A stretch of 64,000 bases of DNA from Lichenibacterium dinghuense (GTDB taxonomy: Bacteria; Pseudomonadota; Alphaproteobacteria; Rhizobiales; Beijerinckiaceae). How positions within the stretch are numbered: the first letter of the stretch is position 1; every line of letters starts with the position of its first letter. The stretch lies in NCBI RefSeq assembly GCF_021730615.1, contig NZ_JAJLMN010000001.1, positions 2,108,501-2,172,500 on the forward strand, written 5' to 3'. The translations under genes were made by a program, and so were the position numbers. Positions 1 through 9,379 of this stretch are shown here, piece after piece. Below the pieces are notes generated by a model. That model worked only from the letters and a program-made list of their open reading frames with translations. It was not told the origin of the DNA and searched no databases.

Positions 1-76
1 TCGGGACTGGTGGCAGGTTCTTCCGTCATCGACACGTCTCTTCCTCCAAAGGCGCGCACAGCGCCCCCTCGCTTCG

Positions 77-113
77 CTTATGATGAGGTAGCACCCGTGA
101 AGCAACGCATAAG
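77..113. repeat. Inverted repeat upstream of recombinase remnant
   Basis: CTTATG (77-82) and CATAAG (108-113) form a 6-bp inverted repeat separated by 25 bp, about 30 bp before the recombinase start. Serine resolvases often recombine at paired half-sites next to their own gene, so this could be a remnant crossover site. The arms are short and chance is a real alternative. Confidence 0.2.
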
Positions 114-142
114 TATGTAACAGACAGCGATCCGAGGCCATC

Positions 143-822
143 ATGCCCGTTGTCCGCCAAGTCGTCGCCTATCTTCGCGTCTCGACCGACAGACAGGGCA
201 GGTCGGGGCTGGGGCTCGATGCCCAGCGCGTCGCGGTGCTGGCCTTCGCCGAGGCCAACGGGCTCGACGTCGTGGCCGAGCATGTCGAGGTCGAGACGGG
301 CAAGGGGTCCGACGCGCTGGAGCGTCGCCCGCAGTTCGCCGCAGAGCTGGCGATGGCTCGCAAGGTGAAGGGCGCCGTGGGGTCACCAAGCTCGACAGGC
401 TCAGCCGCGACGTGGCCTTCATCGCCAACCTGATGGCGCAGCGCGTGCCCTTCATCGTCGCCGAGTTGGGCTCGGATGCGGACCCGTTCATTTTGCACAT
501 TTGAGCCGCCCTGGCCGAGAAGGAGTGGGCGATGATTTCGTCCCGCACTCGGGCGGCGCTGGCGCAGAAAAAGGCGGCCGGCGCCAAGCTCGGCAACCGC
601 ACGAACCTTGCCGAAGCGCAGCGGCTCGGGTGTGTCCTGCAGGCCGCTCGGGCCGACAATTTTGCCGGAAACGTGCTGCAGATCATCCGTGAGGTGCAGG
701 CCGGTGGCGCCATCTCGCTGCGGGCCGTCGCGGAGGCGCTGAACGCCCGCAAGGTACGCAGGGCGCGGGGCGGCGAGTGGTCGGCCGTCCAGGTATCGTG
801 CATCCTCGGCCGAGCAGCCTGA
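143..822 (+). pseudogene. Serine recombinase (resolvase/invertase family), broken
   Basis: The first ~80 codons encode a resolvase N-terminal domain: [11 protein letters not shown] carries the catalytic Ser position and is followed by GLGLDAQR. The reading frame is lost near 378-381. After that, the next frame gives the expected [12 protein letters not shown] and LMAQRVPF segments until an in-frame TGA at 502-504. Beyond it the same frame continues with AALAEKEWAMISSRTRAALA and the C-terminal helix-turn-helix region (SLRAVAEALNARKV) to 822. The complete protein would be about 226 aa, the usual size of the short alphaproteobacterial recombinases. One frameshift plus one nonsense codon make it a pseudogene. 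It is a mobile-element or prophage relic at the edge of the island. Confidence 0.85.
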
Positions 823-971
823 ACCACCCTTCCACCCCAGCTTACAAGGTGCTTAGCTGCGGCACACGTCGGGAGATCACGCTCTTCGACCACGTGACGA
901 ACGCCGTGTTCATGGCCGTGCTTTCAGGGGATCGTGCTGGCCGATATCCGGGGCCGCGTGCCCGTCGAGCG

Positions 972-1172
972 ATGGGACCGCTTCCGATGACCCCGGCCGA
1001 GCGCAAGTTCAGCGAATCGGAGGCTGGCCTTCTACGCGCGCAGTGTCTCGCTCGCGTCCTGCGGCACGCCACGGACGGCAGTGTCGATGTCGTCGACGAC
1101 GTCCTGTGGAGCGGCGCCTATTTCACCGTCTGCGAGATAGAGACGGCCCTCGACGCCGCGACGGCTCCCTGA
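972..1172 (+). CDS. Small hypothetical protein (doubtful)
   Basis: A 66-codon frame begins at ATG 972 and ends at 1172. The product has no motif I recognise. The frame has ordinary alphaproteobacterial codon use and lies between two phage/plasmid relics. A second frame just upstream (about 930-990) reads protein-like and stops at the same place, so this may be another frameshifted remnant rather than a working gene. No convincing ribosome binding site was seen. Confidence 0.2.
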   Translation: MGPLPMTPAERKFSESEAGLLRAQCLARVLRHATDGSVDVVDDVLWSGAYFTVCEIETALDAATAP

Positions 1173-1504
1173 AGCAACGCCCGCAAGATCGTCGCCCCCG
1201 GCCCCTGACACGCCCCGGCCCGGCCCGTCCGCACCCCCGCGGACGGGCCTTTTCGCCAAGTAAAGACGACCGCGACGTCCTGTGGGCACGGGATCTCGCC
1301 GCGGTCGCCTGAGCCGGGCCGAAGCGATCCGGCTCGGGTAGAGGCTGGCCGATGGGCGCGAACGTTCAAGGGAACGGCACGCTCAAGGTTAAGACATCCG
1401 CGTCCAATCCGAAATGTCGCGAACAAGCCTTCCGTGTTGGCGCCCCACCACGGAGCGAATTCTACTCTCACCGCCCCGCAGCGGGGCGAAGCTGGAGCCC
1501 CACC
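1173..1504. other. Intergenic stretch without a supported gene
   Basis: I see no gene here. The sequence is GC-rich, and the open frames are short and lack recognisable domains. It separates the recombinase remnant from an antirepressor remnant and is probably decayed island DNA. Confidence 0.4.
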
Positions 1505-1677
1505 ATGGGCAGCACCATCAACGTAGACTTCCACGGCGACCCGCTCGCCGCCATCCTCGACGAAGATCGTATCCTCGTGCCGCTCCGCCCTCTCGTGGTC
1601 GGAATGGGGCTCGACTGACCGCGGACCTCGACCACCCTGCGGGTGCTGAGCCGCCGCCGGACGGCCCGCGAACCTGA
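1505..1677 (+). pseudogene. P22-type phage antirepressor, N-terminal remnant
   Basis: The frame from ATG 1505 encodes MGSTINVDFHGD followed by ILVPLRPLVVGMGLD. This matches the start of P22 AR_N antirepressors, where a short beta strand is followed by a V-x-L-x-P-L-x-x-x-x-G-L-D-W-x-A motif. A TGA at 1616-1618 interrupts the motif exactly at the expected Trp. Restoring one base gives GLDWTADLDH and a frame that runs to a TGA ending at 1677. Only about 57 codons of a normally ~200-300 aa protein survive. It indicates a former prophage. The family assignment rests on a short match. Confidence 0.55.
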
Positions 1678-1768
1678 GAACGAGTTCACGGGCCACAGCG
1701 ACGTATGTACCGGAGATGCGGCTGTCGGCCGGCGATTCACCCAGGGAACAGAGGTGCATCCGTCGAGA

Positions 1769-2626
1769 TCAGCCCGAGAGTTCGACCTCGAAGTCGGTAC
1801 CGCGGGTCACGTCCTCCCAGGCGTCAGTCTCGCGGCGCATGTCGTCGAGCCTGGTGCGGAACTGGTCGAGCGCGTCCCTGCCGATCAGCAGGTGCACCGG
1901 CGGCCGCTCGGCTTCGACGGCCGCGATGATGGCGCGTGCACCACGGGCGGGGTCGCCCTGCTGCTTGCCATGGCCGGCCTGCGTACCGGCACGCGACATG
2001 CCCGCCGTCTCGGCATAGTCGTCGATCCGCGTCGCCGACTGCTTGATCGAAGCGGGACCGCGGAAGTCGGTGCGGAATGCGCCAGGCGCCACCGCCGTGA
2101 CGCCGATGCCGAGTGGCCCCACCTCCTTGGCCAGCGCATCCGACAGCGCCTCCACGCCGAATTTGACCATGTGGTAGTAGCCGACGCCCGGGTAGGTCAC
2201 GAGGCCCCCGATCGAACTGACGTTGACGACGTGTCCGTGCCGCCGAGCGCGCATGCCGGGCAGCACCGCCTTGATCAGGGCCACGGGCCCGAACAGGTCG
2301 GCCTCGAACAGCGCCCGCATATCAGCCTCGCTGCCCTCCTCGATCGCGGCGAGGTAGCCATAGCCGGCGTTGTTGACCAGCACGTCGACACCACCGAAGC
2401 GCTGTTCCGCCGCCGCGACCGCGGCCGCCACCTGTTCCCGATCCGTGACGTCGAGGGGGATGGCGAGCGCCGCGTCGCCGTGCTCGGCCGCGAGATCGGC
2501 GACGTCCTCGACGCGACGCGCGGTGACGACGGCACGGTAGCCGGCAGCGAGCACTTCACGAGCCAGGGCGCGGCCGAGTCCCTTCGAGCAGCCGGTGACG
2601 AGCCAGACGGCATCCTTCGTGATCAT
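1769..2626 (-). CDS. Short-chain dehydrogenase/reductase (SDR)
   Basis: The product is 285 aa, a normal classical SDR length. The cofactor motif TGCSKGLG lies at residues 11-18, the NNAG motif is in LVNNAGYGY, and the active-site block VNVSSIGG precedes YHMVK (Tyr-x3-Lys). It should be a cytoplasmic NAD(P)-dependent oxidoreductase; the substrate cannot be told from sequence. The start at 2626 places the glycine motif where the family has it. The gene is divergent from a LysR-type regulator across 96 bp, the classical layout for a regulator controlling its neighbour, but that regulator is now split by an IS630. Confidence 0.9.
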   Translation of the reverse strand: MITKDAVWLVTGCSKGLGRALAREVLAAGYRAVVTARRVEDVADLAAEHGDAALAIPLDVTDREQVAAAVAAAEQRFGGVDVLVNNAGYGYLAAIEEGSEADMRALFEADLFGPVALIKAVLPGMRARRHGHVVNVSSIGGLVTYPGVGYYHMVKFGVEALSDALAKEVGPLGIGVTAVAPGAFRTDFRGPASIKQSATRIDDYAETAGMSRAGTQAGHGKQQGDPARGARAIIAAVEAERPPVHLLIGRDALDQFRTRLDDMRRETDAWEDVTRGTDFEVELSG

Positions 2627-2722
2627 GGGCCTTCTCCATCGCGTGATGACGTAGACGTAGCGGCCGAGACAGCGTTCGATTAGCTGCTCACCATCACAAG
2701 GGCCGTTGAACGAGGTCACACG
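2627..2722. promoter_or_regulatory. Divergent promoter region, SDR / LysR
   Basis: This 96-bp gap lies between the divergent starts of an SDR gene and a LysR-type regulator gene. LysR regulators normally bind such intergenic regions. I infer regulatory function from layout only; no clear T-N11-A palindrome or -35/-10 pair was pinned down. Confidence 0.4.
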
Positions 2723-3128
2723 ATGGACCGGGCCAGCTTGGACGACCTCGCCGCCTTCGCGACGGTCGCGCGCCTGGGCAGCTTCACCCGTGCGGCGGGC
2801 CAGATCGGGACGTCGGTGTCCAACCTCAGCCACACGATCCGGCGATTGGAGGCGCGGGTCGGCACGCGTCTGCTCGCGCGCAACAGCCGAAGCGTGGCGG
2901 CGACCGAAGCGGGCGAGGATCTGCTCGCGACGCTCGGCCCGGCGCTGGACAACATCGAGGGCGCGCTCGACGCGCTCGACCGTGGGCGCGACCGGATCTC
3001 GGGCACCCTGCGCTTGACAATGACGCGGCAGGCCTACGAGGCAGTGGTCAGGCCGGTGCTTCCCGCCTTCGTCGCCGCGCACCCGGATGCGACCGTCGAG
3101 GTTCTGATCGACTACGCCTATCGAGATA

Positions 3129-4261
3129 TACATCTACGACGCGACGACCCGAGAATCCTTTGGGTCTCGGATGCGGAAGTTATCGGTGATTCGGGATGAG
3201 AAGCGACTGAAGTGCTTCGGGACCGTTTCCTTGAGGAATGTCAGGATCGCCTCCGCGAAGTCCTTGAATGTGGCATAGTACCGGTTGTGGGTGATGTTCT
3301 GGTGCATCACGCCCCAGAGCCGCTCGATCGGGTTGAGGTGAGGGCAGTAACTCGGGATGAAGTGAAGCACGATGCGCCGTCCCGGTTGCCTCATCCAATC
3401 CTGAACAGCACGGGCATGATGATAGCGGGCGTTGTCCAGATAGACATGGATCCGACGCATCGTCGTGTAGGCGTTCTCGATGGAGGTCAGAAGCTCGATC
3501 GTGCTTTGCGCATCGACCGAAAGCACTTCCTTCATCCGCGTCGCGCCGGTCTCCAGGTCGATCACACCATGGATGTTCATGCGATCACGGCCCGACGCCG
3601 CAGGAACCGCGACGTCGGCGCCACGCGGCATCCACACGCCCGCCGGTCGCGTCTGATGGGTCGGGTGAACGGCATCGCCGTAGACGATCGCTTCGTCGGC
3701 CCCAAGGCCGTTGCGGAGCCGCTCATGCTGCTCGATGAACGCTTCCTGCGCCGCAAGGTCGAGATGCGAGGGCACAAGGTCAGGCTTGCGCCAGACAAAA
3801 TCCAGCGCCGCCATCAGCTTGATCAAACCGGATCGCGTGTACGACATGCCATACGTCGTCCGGATGTGATGACCGATCGCGCGTGTCGACGCCGGAAGCG
3901 CCTCCGTGGCCCAGGCTTTCAGGGCCGTGAGCTGCTCCACCGTCAAGGCGCGGTGCCCGCCCGCCAAGTCGAAGCGCGCCAGAGCCGGTACGCCGCCCTC
4001 GCGATAAACCTTGAACCAGCTCCGGATCGTGTCGTCGTCCAGGAGGAGAGCCTCCGAAACCTGCTCGCAACTCCAGCCCTTGTCCAACAAAAGGATCGCG
4101 TTGGCGCGCCGGGCGACCCGATGCTCCTCAAGCCCATCCCGCGCGATGCCCGTCAGCCGCGCACGATCGTCCTTGCTCAGGAAATGGCGCTTGATCATCG
4201 ACACAAAACCGAATCGAAAGCGACCCCGTCGTCAACCCCGCATCCTCACGGAATCGGGCTA
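3129..4261. mobile_element. IS630-family insertion sequence
   Basis: The element is about 1133 bp and carries one transposase gene. It inserted at a TA dinucleotide, the known IS630 target, with TA at 3127-3128 and again at 4262-4263. The boundaries were set by restoring the LysR frame exactly. The terminal inverted repeats are weak by eye, so the ends could be off by a few bases. Confidence 0.8.
3134..4198 (-). CDS. IS630-family transposase
   Basis: The product is about 354 aa and complete. An N-terminal helix-turn-helix region (LLDDDTIRSWFKVYREGG) is followed by the DDE catalytic core: Asp in IVYGDAVHP, Asp in VYLDNARYHHA and Glu in HLNPIERLWG. The stop lies five bases from the element edge, as is common in this family. 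An ATG at 4198 is preferred over an in-frame GTG at 4204. The DDE residues are all present, so the enzyme may be active. It cuts and pastes the IS at TA sites. Confidence 0.92.
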   Translation of the reverse strand: MIKRHFLSKDDRARLTGIARDGLEEHRVARRANAILLLDKGWSCEQVSEALLLDDDTIRSWFKVYREGGVPALARFDLAGGHRALTVEQLTALKAWATEALPASTRAIGHHIRTTYGMSYTRSGLIKLMAALDFVWRKPDLVPSHLDLAAQEAFIEQHERLRNGLGADEAIVYGDAVHPTHQTRPAGVWMPRGADVAVPAASGRDRMNIHGVIDLETGATRMKEVLSVDAQSTIELLTSIENAYTTMRRIHVYLDNARYHHARAVQDWMRQPGRRIVLHFIPSYCPHLNPIERLWGVMHQNITHNRYYATFKDFAEAILTFLKETVPKHFSRFSSRITDNFRIRDPKDSRVVAS

Positions 4262-4918
4262 TATCGTCGCCGATAGGTTCGACGCGGGAATTCGGCTCGG
4301 CGAGAAGATCGAGCGCGACATGATCGTGCGGAAGGTCGGGTCCGACCTGAGCATGGCGGTCGTGGCGGCGCCATCTTATCTGACGATGGCTGAGCCGATC
4401 ATGGTGCCGGGCGACCTCATCCGCCACCGCTGCATCAACTACCGCCTGACCGGGGCGGGATCGCTGTATGCGTGGGAGTTCGAGCGCGGCGGCCAAGTGC
4501 TTGCCGTTCGTGTCGCGGGGGCGCTCGCCTTCAACGAGCCTGAGTTGATGCTCGGGGCGGCGCTGGACGGCCTCGGCGTGGCCTACCTCCTCGACCACGA
4601 GGTGGCCCCGCATGTCGCGAGCGGGCGGCTGGTGCGCCTGCTCGCGGACTGGACGCCGCCGTTCCCGGGCTTTCACGTCTACTACCCATCCCGGCGGCAG
4701 ATGCGCCCCGTGCTGACGACTTTCCTTGACGCCCTGCGTGCAGGCCGGTGAAGCTTGGGTGTGCCCAGGACGTCGACGCCTCCGCAAACCACACCCGGTC
4801 GGTGAAAGGTGGGTCTGGAGGTGGACAGCGGGGCAAGGTCGATGGCGCATCACCCCCGGCCGTCGGCGCCGATCCGCGCTCTGGGCGGCTTGCCGAGTAT
4901 GACCAGGATCGACGAACG

Positions 4919-5998
4919 CTACGGCTTCAGCACCGTGAGCCGGAATGGGCCTGCGTTGGCGGCAGCATGCGCGACGGCATCGTTCACGTCGTCGAGCGCG
5001 AACTCAGTGACGGCGAAATGGGACAGACTGAGCAGCCCTGCCCGAACCAGGCCCACCATCCCGGCCACGGCCTCGCGTGGGTACATCCACTGTCCCCTCA
5101 CGGTGACGAGGTTTCGCATGATCCAGGGATAGGGAAGGGCGAGATCCTCGCCGCCCAGCATGCCGACGCCGCCCATCAGCACCGCCCGGCCATAGGGCCG
5201 GACGGCCATGATCGCGGTCCGCGCCACGGACGCCCCGACGGACGGGGGGAGGAAGTCCAGCACGGCATCGATGGCGCCCGGCGCGGCCGCCCGCATGGCC
5301 TCGCCGTCGCGCGCCGCGTCGCCGGTGAGGACCACGGGCGCGACGCGCCTGCCGAAGCGGCGGTCGAGGTCGGCCAGGACCGCCTCGTTTCGGCCCGGGG
5401 CCACGACGCAGCGTGCCCCCATGGCCAGGGCGGTCAGCGTCGCGGCGCTGCCGAAGTTGCCCGTGGCCCCGCTCACCAGGAGGTTCTCGCCGGCCCTGAG
5501 TTCCATGGCCAGCAGCCCGCCGTAGGCGATCAGCAGCGTGTTGACCGCGCACCAGAGGCCGGCATCGGCCGGGTCGATGTCGCCGATCGGCACCGCGTTC
5601 TCGGTCGGCACGCGGACGCGTTCGGCGAAGGGGCCGTCGCGGTGATAGCCCTGCAGCTTCTGGCCGCCTTCGCCCCGCGCGCTCCAGCCCTGGAGCACGA
5701 TGTCGGGCATGAGGGCGTCGTCCCGCGACCGCACGGTCGGGTCGCAGAACACCCAGTCGCCGGGCTTCAGCCGTGTCGCGTCCGGTCCGACCTCGCGCAC
5801 ACGGCCGATCGCGCCGCAGCCCGGCACGACGGGCGTGGGCAGCAGGTACCTGCGGGCGCCGCTAAACACCTCGTCGGCGTAGGACAGGACGGGGGCGGCC
5901 GCGACGTCGACGATCACCTCTCCGGTCCCGAGGATCGGATCAGGCACGTCCTCGATTTCGAGGGGACGTCCGAAGTCCTTCAACACGACAGCTCTCAC
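4919..5998 (-). CDS. MDR-family alcohol dehydrogenase-like oxidoreductase
   Basis: The 359-aa product has the medium-chain dehydrogenase/reductase layout: an N-terminal GroES-like domain (VVPGCGAIGRVREVG) and a Rossmann domain with GATGNFGSAA. The usual GHE zinc motif is replaced by GCG, and the structural-zinc cysteine cluster is absent. It is therefore probably a zinc-independent reductase rather than a true alcohol dehydrogenase. I chose the GTG at 5998 because a GGGAGA ribosome site sits seven bases upstream; an earlier ATG would add a 34-residue tail foreign to the family. It is divergent from the XRE/MmyB-like regulator at 6094, which may control it. Confidence 0.85.
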   Translation of the reverse strand: MRAVVLKDFGRPLEIEDVPDPILGTGEVIVDVAAAPVLSYADEVFSGARRYLLPTPVVPGCGAIGRVREVGPDATRLKPGDWVFCDPTVRSRDDALMPDIVLQGWSARGEGGQKLQGYHRDGPFAERVRVPTENAVPIGDIDPADAGLWCAVNTLLIAYGGLLAMELRAGENLLVSGATGNFGSAATLTALAMGARCVVAPGRNEAVLADLDRRFGRRVAPVVLTGDAARDGEAMRAAAPGAIDAVLDFLPPSVGASVARTAIMAVRPYGRAVLMGGVGMLGGEDLALPYPWIMRNLVTVRGQWMYPREAVAGMVGLVRAGLLSLSHFAVTEFALDDVNDAVAHAAANAGPFRLTVLKP

Positions 5999-6093
5999 AA
6001 GGGCTCTCCCGATTGGTCGATCACACTTGAGGGATAAGGCCTTGCCGGTCACCGGTGGAGGGATGGTACTGTCCTGGTATCCATCGTGCCAGG

Positions 6094-6876
6094 ATGCCAC
6101 GCGTGCCCGGAAACCGTCCCCTCGGAGCCTTCCTCCGCTCCCGCCGCGCCAAGCTGCAGCCTGGGGACGTGGGCCTCGGCGCAGGCCGCGCCCGGCGCAC
6201 GCCCGGCCTGCTCCGCGAGGAGGTCGCCGGGCTCGCGAACATCAGCACGGAATGGTACGTCCGGCTGGAGCAGGGGCGCGCCGTGTCGCCCTCCGGCGCG
6301 ACGGTCGAAGCCCTCGCCGGGGCGCTGCGGCTCGACGCGGGGGAGCGCCGCCACCTCCACGCCCTGGCGCGCGGCTCCGCGCGCGCGCCGTTCGTGCGCG
6401 AGACGGTCCCCGACGCGCTGCGGCGCGTCGTCGAGGGGTTGCCCGGACCGGCCTACGTCACGGGGCAGCGTTGGGACGTCCTCGCCTGGAATGCGGCGTC
6501 GTCGGACCTCCTGACGGACTTCGGGCTGCGCACCACGGGGGAGCGCAACATCCTGCACTTCATGTTCACGGACGGAGAGGCGCGCCGGCTGTTCGGCGCC
6601 GGATGGGCCGAGGAGGCCCGGCGCATGCTGTCGCTGTTCCGCGCGACGCACGACCTTTGGCCGGGTGACCCCGCGTTCGACGGGCTTGTCGAGCGCCTGC
6701 GCGTCGAAAGCGCGGAATTCGAGTCGTGGTGGGCCGACCACGACATTGCGGTTTCCCGGTCCGGGTCCAAGAGGCTACACCTCCGAACGGGCGGAACCGC
6801 CGCCTACGAGTACGCGACATTCCAGGCCAACGACGACCCGGCCCTCAAGCTCGCGCTCTACATCGAGCAAGGGTAG
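6094..6876 (+). CDS. XRE-family regulator with MmyB-like ligand domain
   Basis: The 260-aa protein begins with a helix-turn-helix of the type LGAFLRSRR...RRTPGLLREEVAGLANIS...YVRLEQGR, which is characteristic of this regulator group. A C-terminal MmyB-like region follows (WDVLAWNAASSDLL ... NILHFMFTD ... DPAFDGLVERLR), thought to bind fatty-acid-like ligands. The start is taken at ATG 6094; an in-frame GTG at 6055 would add 13 residues. It is divergent from the oxidoreductase gene at 4919-5998 with under 100 bp between the starts, so it is a likely regulator of that gene. Nothing looks broken. Confidence 0.88.
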   Translation: MPRVPGNRPLGAFLRSRRAKLQPGDVGLGAGRARRTPGLLREEVAGLANISTEWYVRLEQGRAVSPSGATVEALAGALRLDAGERRHLHALARGSARAPFVRETVPDALRRVVEGLPGPAYVTGQRWDVLAWNAASSDLLTDFGLRTTGERNILHFMFTDGEARRLFGAGWAEEARRMLSLFRATHDLWPGDPAFDGLVERLRVESAEFESWWADHDIAVSRSGSKRLHLRTGGTAAYEYATFQANDDPALKLALYIEQG

Positions 6877-7262
6877 CGAAGTCGCCCCCGTTTCCGGGTC
6901 AGCACGCTGTCCCCCGATCTCGACCGGCGATGTCTGCCTCGAGGTGACGCCATCGGATGGCGCTACGCGCAAGGTTGGCTCGAATCCGGCCGTCACCGCT
7001 CGGAAGGCGAGATCGGTTGGCGAACGCTGGATTCGCCACCAGAAGATCGCCTCGAATGGGTGGACGACTACGAACGTCATAAGAAATCAGTGGATCAACG
7101 GAACACCTGCGGCGCCGGGCAGTGACGATGTGGGCTCTGTTGACGATCGGCGATCCTGGTTAAGGACCGTATGGGCGAACAATCGGTGCTCCCGATGTTC
7201 AAAACGTCATCGACATTCTGTCCGGCTCGACTACATTCCTATCAACTCTTGGGAGAGACGCC
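6877..7262. other. Intergenic region, no gene seen
   Basis: This 386-bp stretch has no supported gene. It probably contains the promoter of the subtilase-like gene that follows, which has the purine-rich stretch GGGAGA about five bases before its start codon. Confidence 0.5.
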
Positions 7263-9290
7263 GTGACGAATCGCACGTGGAACGGTGGCTCGGGAGATTG
7301 GGCCGACCCGAGCCGGTGGGCCGCGGCGAACACGGGGGCGCCAGGCGCGCCCATTCCGGGCGACACCGCAACGGTCGGGAGCGGCACCGCCGACCTCATC
7401 GGGGCGGAGGGGCTCGACGGCTCGATCTACGACGGCCTCGGCATAACCCTGGGTGACGCCGCGAACGACCCCGCCACGCTGCAGTTGTCGGGCGTCTATC
7501 TCGAGTCGTTCTCTTCGATCACGCTTGCAGGCTCGGCGACGATCGCCTCGGACGGCGTATCGGCGATCGCCTGCCCTGTGACGGACGCGGGCGCCGGCAC
7601 GGTGCTGACGCTGTCGGGCGACCCGTCGGTCCAGAACGGGTTGCTGATCACCCGAGGCGCGTCCGTCACGGTCGGGCCGAGCGCCACGTTGGACCTCGAA
7701 GGCCGCATAACCGACGAGGCGGGCGCAGGCATCACGGCGGCCGCGGGCTCGACGGTGGTCAACAACGCCTCCGTCACAGCGGTGGGGCCCCTCATTGACG
7801 TCGGCGGCGCGCTGACCGGGACGGGTACGATCACCTTGGAGGACGCCACCACGGTGGAACTCGAAGGCAGCGTGTCGTCGGGCCAGACCATCGCTTTCGG
7901 AAGCGTCGACGGCCGGCTGGAGATCGCGGCGCCGGACGCCTTCGCGGGCGCCGTCACGGGCTTCGCCTCGGGCGACCTCATCGACTTCACCGCCGTCGCG
8001 GCGAGCAGCGCCGCCTACGATGCCGCCACGCAGACGCTGTCGCTCTACGGCGCGTCGGGCCAGGTGCTCTCGGCGCTGCACGACGTGGAGGCCGCGGCCG
8101 GCGCGCTGAACGTCGCCGACGACGGACAGGGCGGCACCACGGTCAGCTACGCCGGATCGCTCCCACGCAAGAAGTATCAGATCACCGACGGCGACCGCGC
8201 CATGGGGGCGGACATCGCGCGGGCGACGGAGATCGCGCCCGCGACAGGCGCGCCGATCACCGGGGCCGGGGTCAAGGTCGGCATCATCTCCAACAGCTTC
8301 GACACGGTGGCGCCCGGCTCGGCGAACGCCGACGCCGCAGCGGGCTACCTGCCCGCCAACCCCGACGGCACCTCGGCCGTCACGGTGCTGCGGGACGACG
8401 ACGCGCAGGGCGACGACGAGGGTCGCGCCATGGCCGAGGAAGTGCATCAAGTCGCCCCGGGAGCGCAGCTCTACTTCGCGGCGCAGGGCAACTCGCAGGC
8501 TGACTTCGCGGCCTCGGTCAGGGCGTTGCAGGCGGCGGGCTGCCAAGTCATCGTCGACGACGACGCCTTCACGCATGGGCCCGGTTACCAGATCGACGCC
8601 AGCGTCGCGACGACCGAGGCGGCCGCGGTGGCGGCCGGCGTGAACGTCTTCACCTCCGCCGGCAATTTCGGTCAAGCCTTCCTGGAACAGCCCTTCACCC
8701 CGCAGCAGACCGTGCTCAGCGACGGCACGGCCGCGAATGCCGAGGTGTTCGACAACGGCACGCCATACGAGACGGTCACCATTCCAGCAGGGGAAACCAC
8801 CCACGTCGATCTGCAATGGACGGCGCCCTACGAAGGCGTGAACAACAAGGGCGCTCCGGACGCACTCGGTCTCAAGGTCTTCGAGGCATCGGGCAAGCTC
8901 GTCGGCACCGGGACGGTCGAGACAGTGGCGGGGGTGAACACCGCCGACGTCTACTATTACTTCCCGGTCGAGACCGCGGCGACCGACTATCGCTTGGCGG
9001 TGACCCTCAACGGGCAGCAGGTCAGCCCCTCGGCCTTCAAGCTGGTCCTTTCGGGAGGCGGAACGAGCGGGACGAGCCCGGGCGGCATCTTCCACGACGC
9101 GGCGAGCGGCCAGGGCTCGGGCGACGAGCGCGCCCAGCAACTCGTGCCGGGCGTCAACACGGTCGGCGAGAGCTACTTCGCCAACAGCGCCGCCTTCGGC
9201 CTCGCGCCGACCTACGACGTTGCGGCCAGCGACGTGGGGCCGGGGACGCTGCTCTACGACGGCTCGGTGTTGAATTCCGCTGAGAAGTGA
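7263..9290 (+). pseudogene. Subtilase-like secreted protein, C-terminus lost to IS21
   Basis: About 670 native residues remain. Residues 1-300 are a Gly/Thr/Ala-rich repeat region like autotransporter or type I-secreted beta-helix passengers (TWNGGSGDWADPSRW at the start). From about residue 300 comes a subtilisin-like (S8) fold: GVKVGIISNSFD near 337, EGRAMAEEVHQVAPGA near 385, and NVFTSAGNFGQAF near 460. The position where a catalytic Asp is expected reads Asn, so I cannot place the triad with confidence. The nucleophile-serine motif GTSxAAP, expected at the C-terminus, is absent because an IS21 end begins at 9268; the last residues (NSAEK) are IS-encoded. No N-terminal signal peptide is seen. 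Confidence 0.7.
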
Positions 9291-9379
9291 CCCAGGGGGC
9301 ACGAACTTTTCCACTGAGATTTGACCCATGTTTTCACCTCCTCCCACGCGGCTGTGTGGGGGGCATCGGAGTGATCGAC

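Larger units (their letters stand above)
2723..4751 (+). pseudogene. LysR-family transcriptional regulator split by IS630
   Basis: Codons from 2723 encode an N-terminal winged helix (LDDLAAFATVARLGSFTRAA) and the start of the effector domain up to YAYRDI. The frame is cut at 3128. The rest resumes at 4264 with VADRFDAGIRLGEKIE and runs to 4751. Joining 2723-3128 to 4264-4751 gives an uninterrupted 297-aa protein in which YAYRDIVADRFDAGIRL reads through the junction, a normal LysR length. The inserted 1.1 kb encodes an intact IS630-type transposase on the opposite strand. The regulator is therefore inactivated; its divergent SDR partner at 1769-2626 is intact and has probably lost its control. 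Confidence 0.92.
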
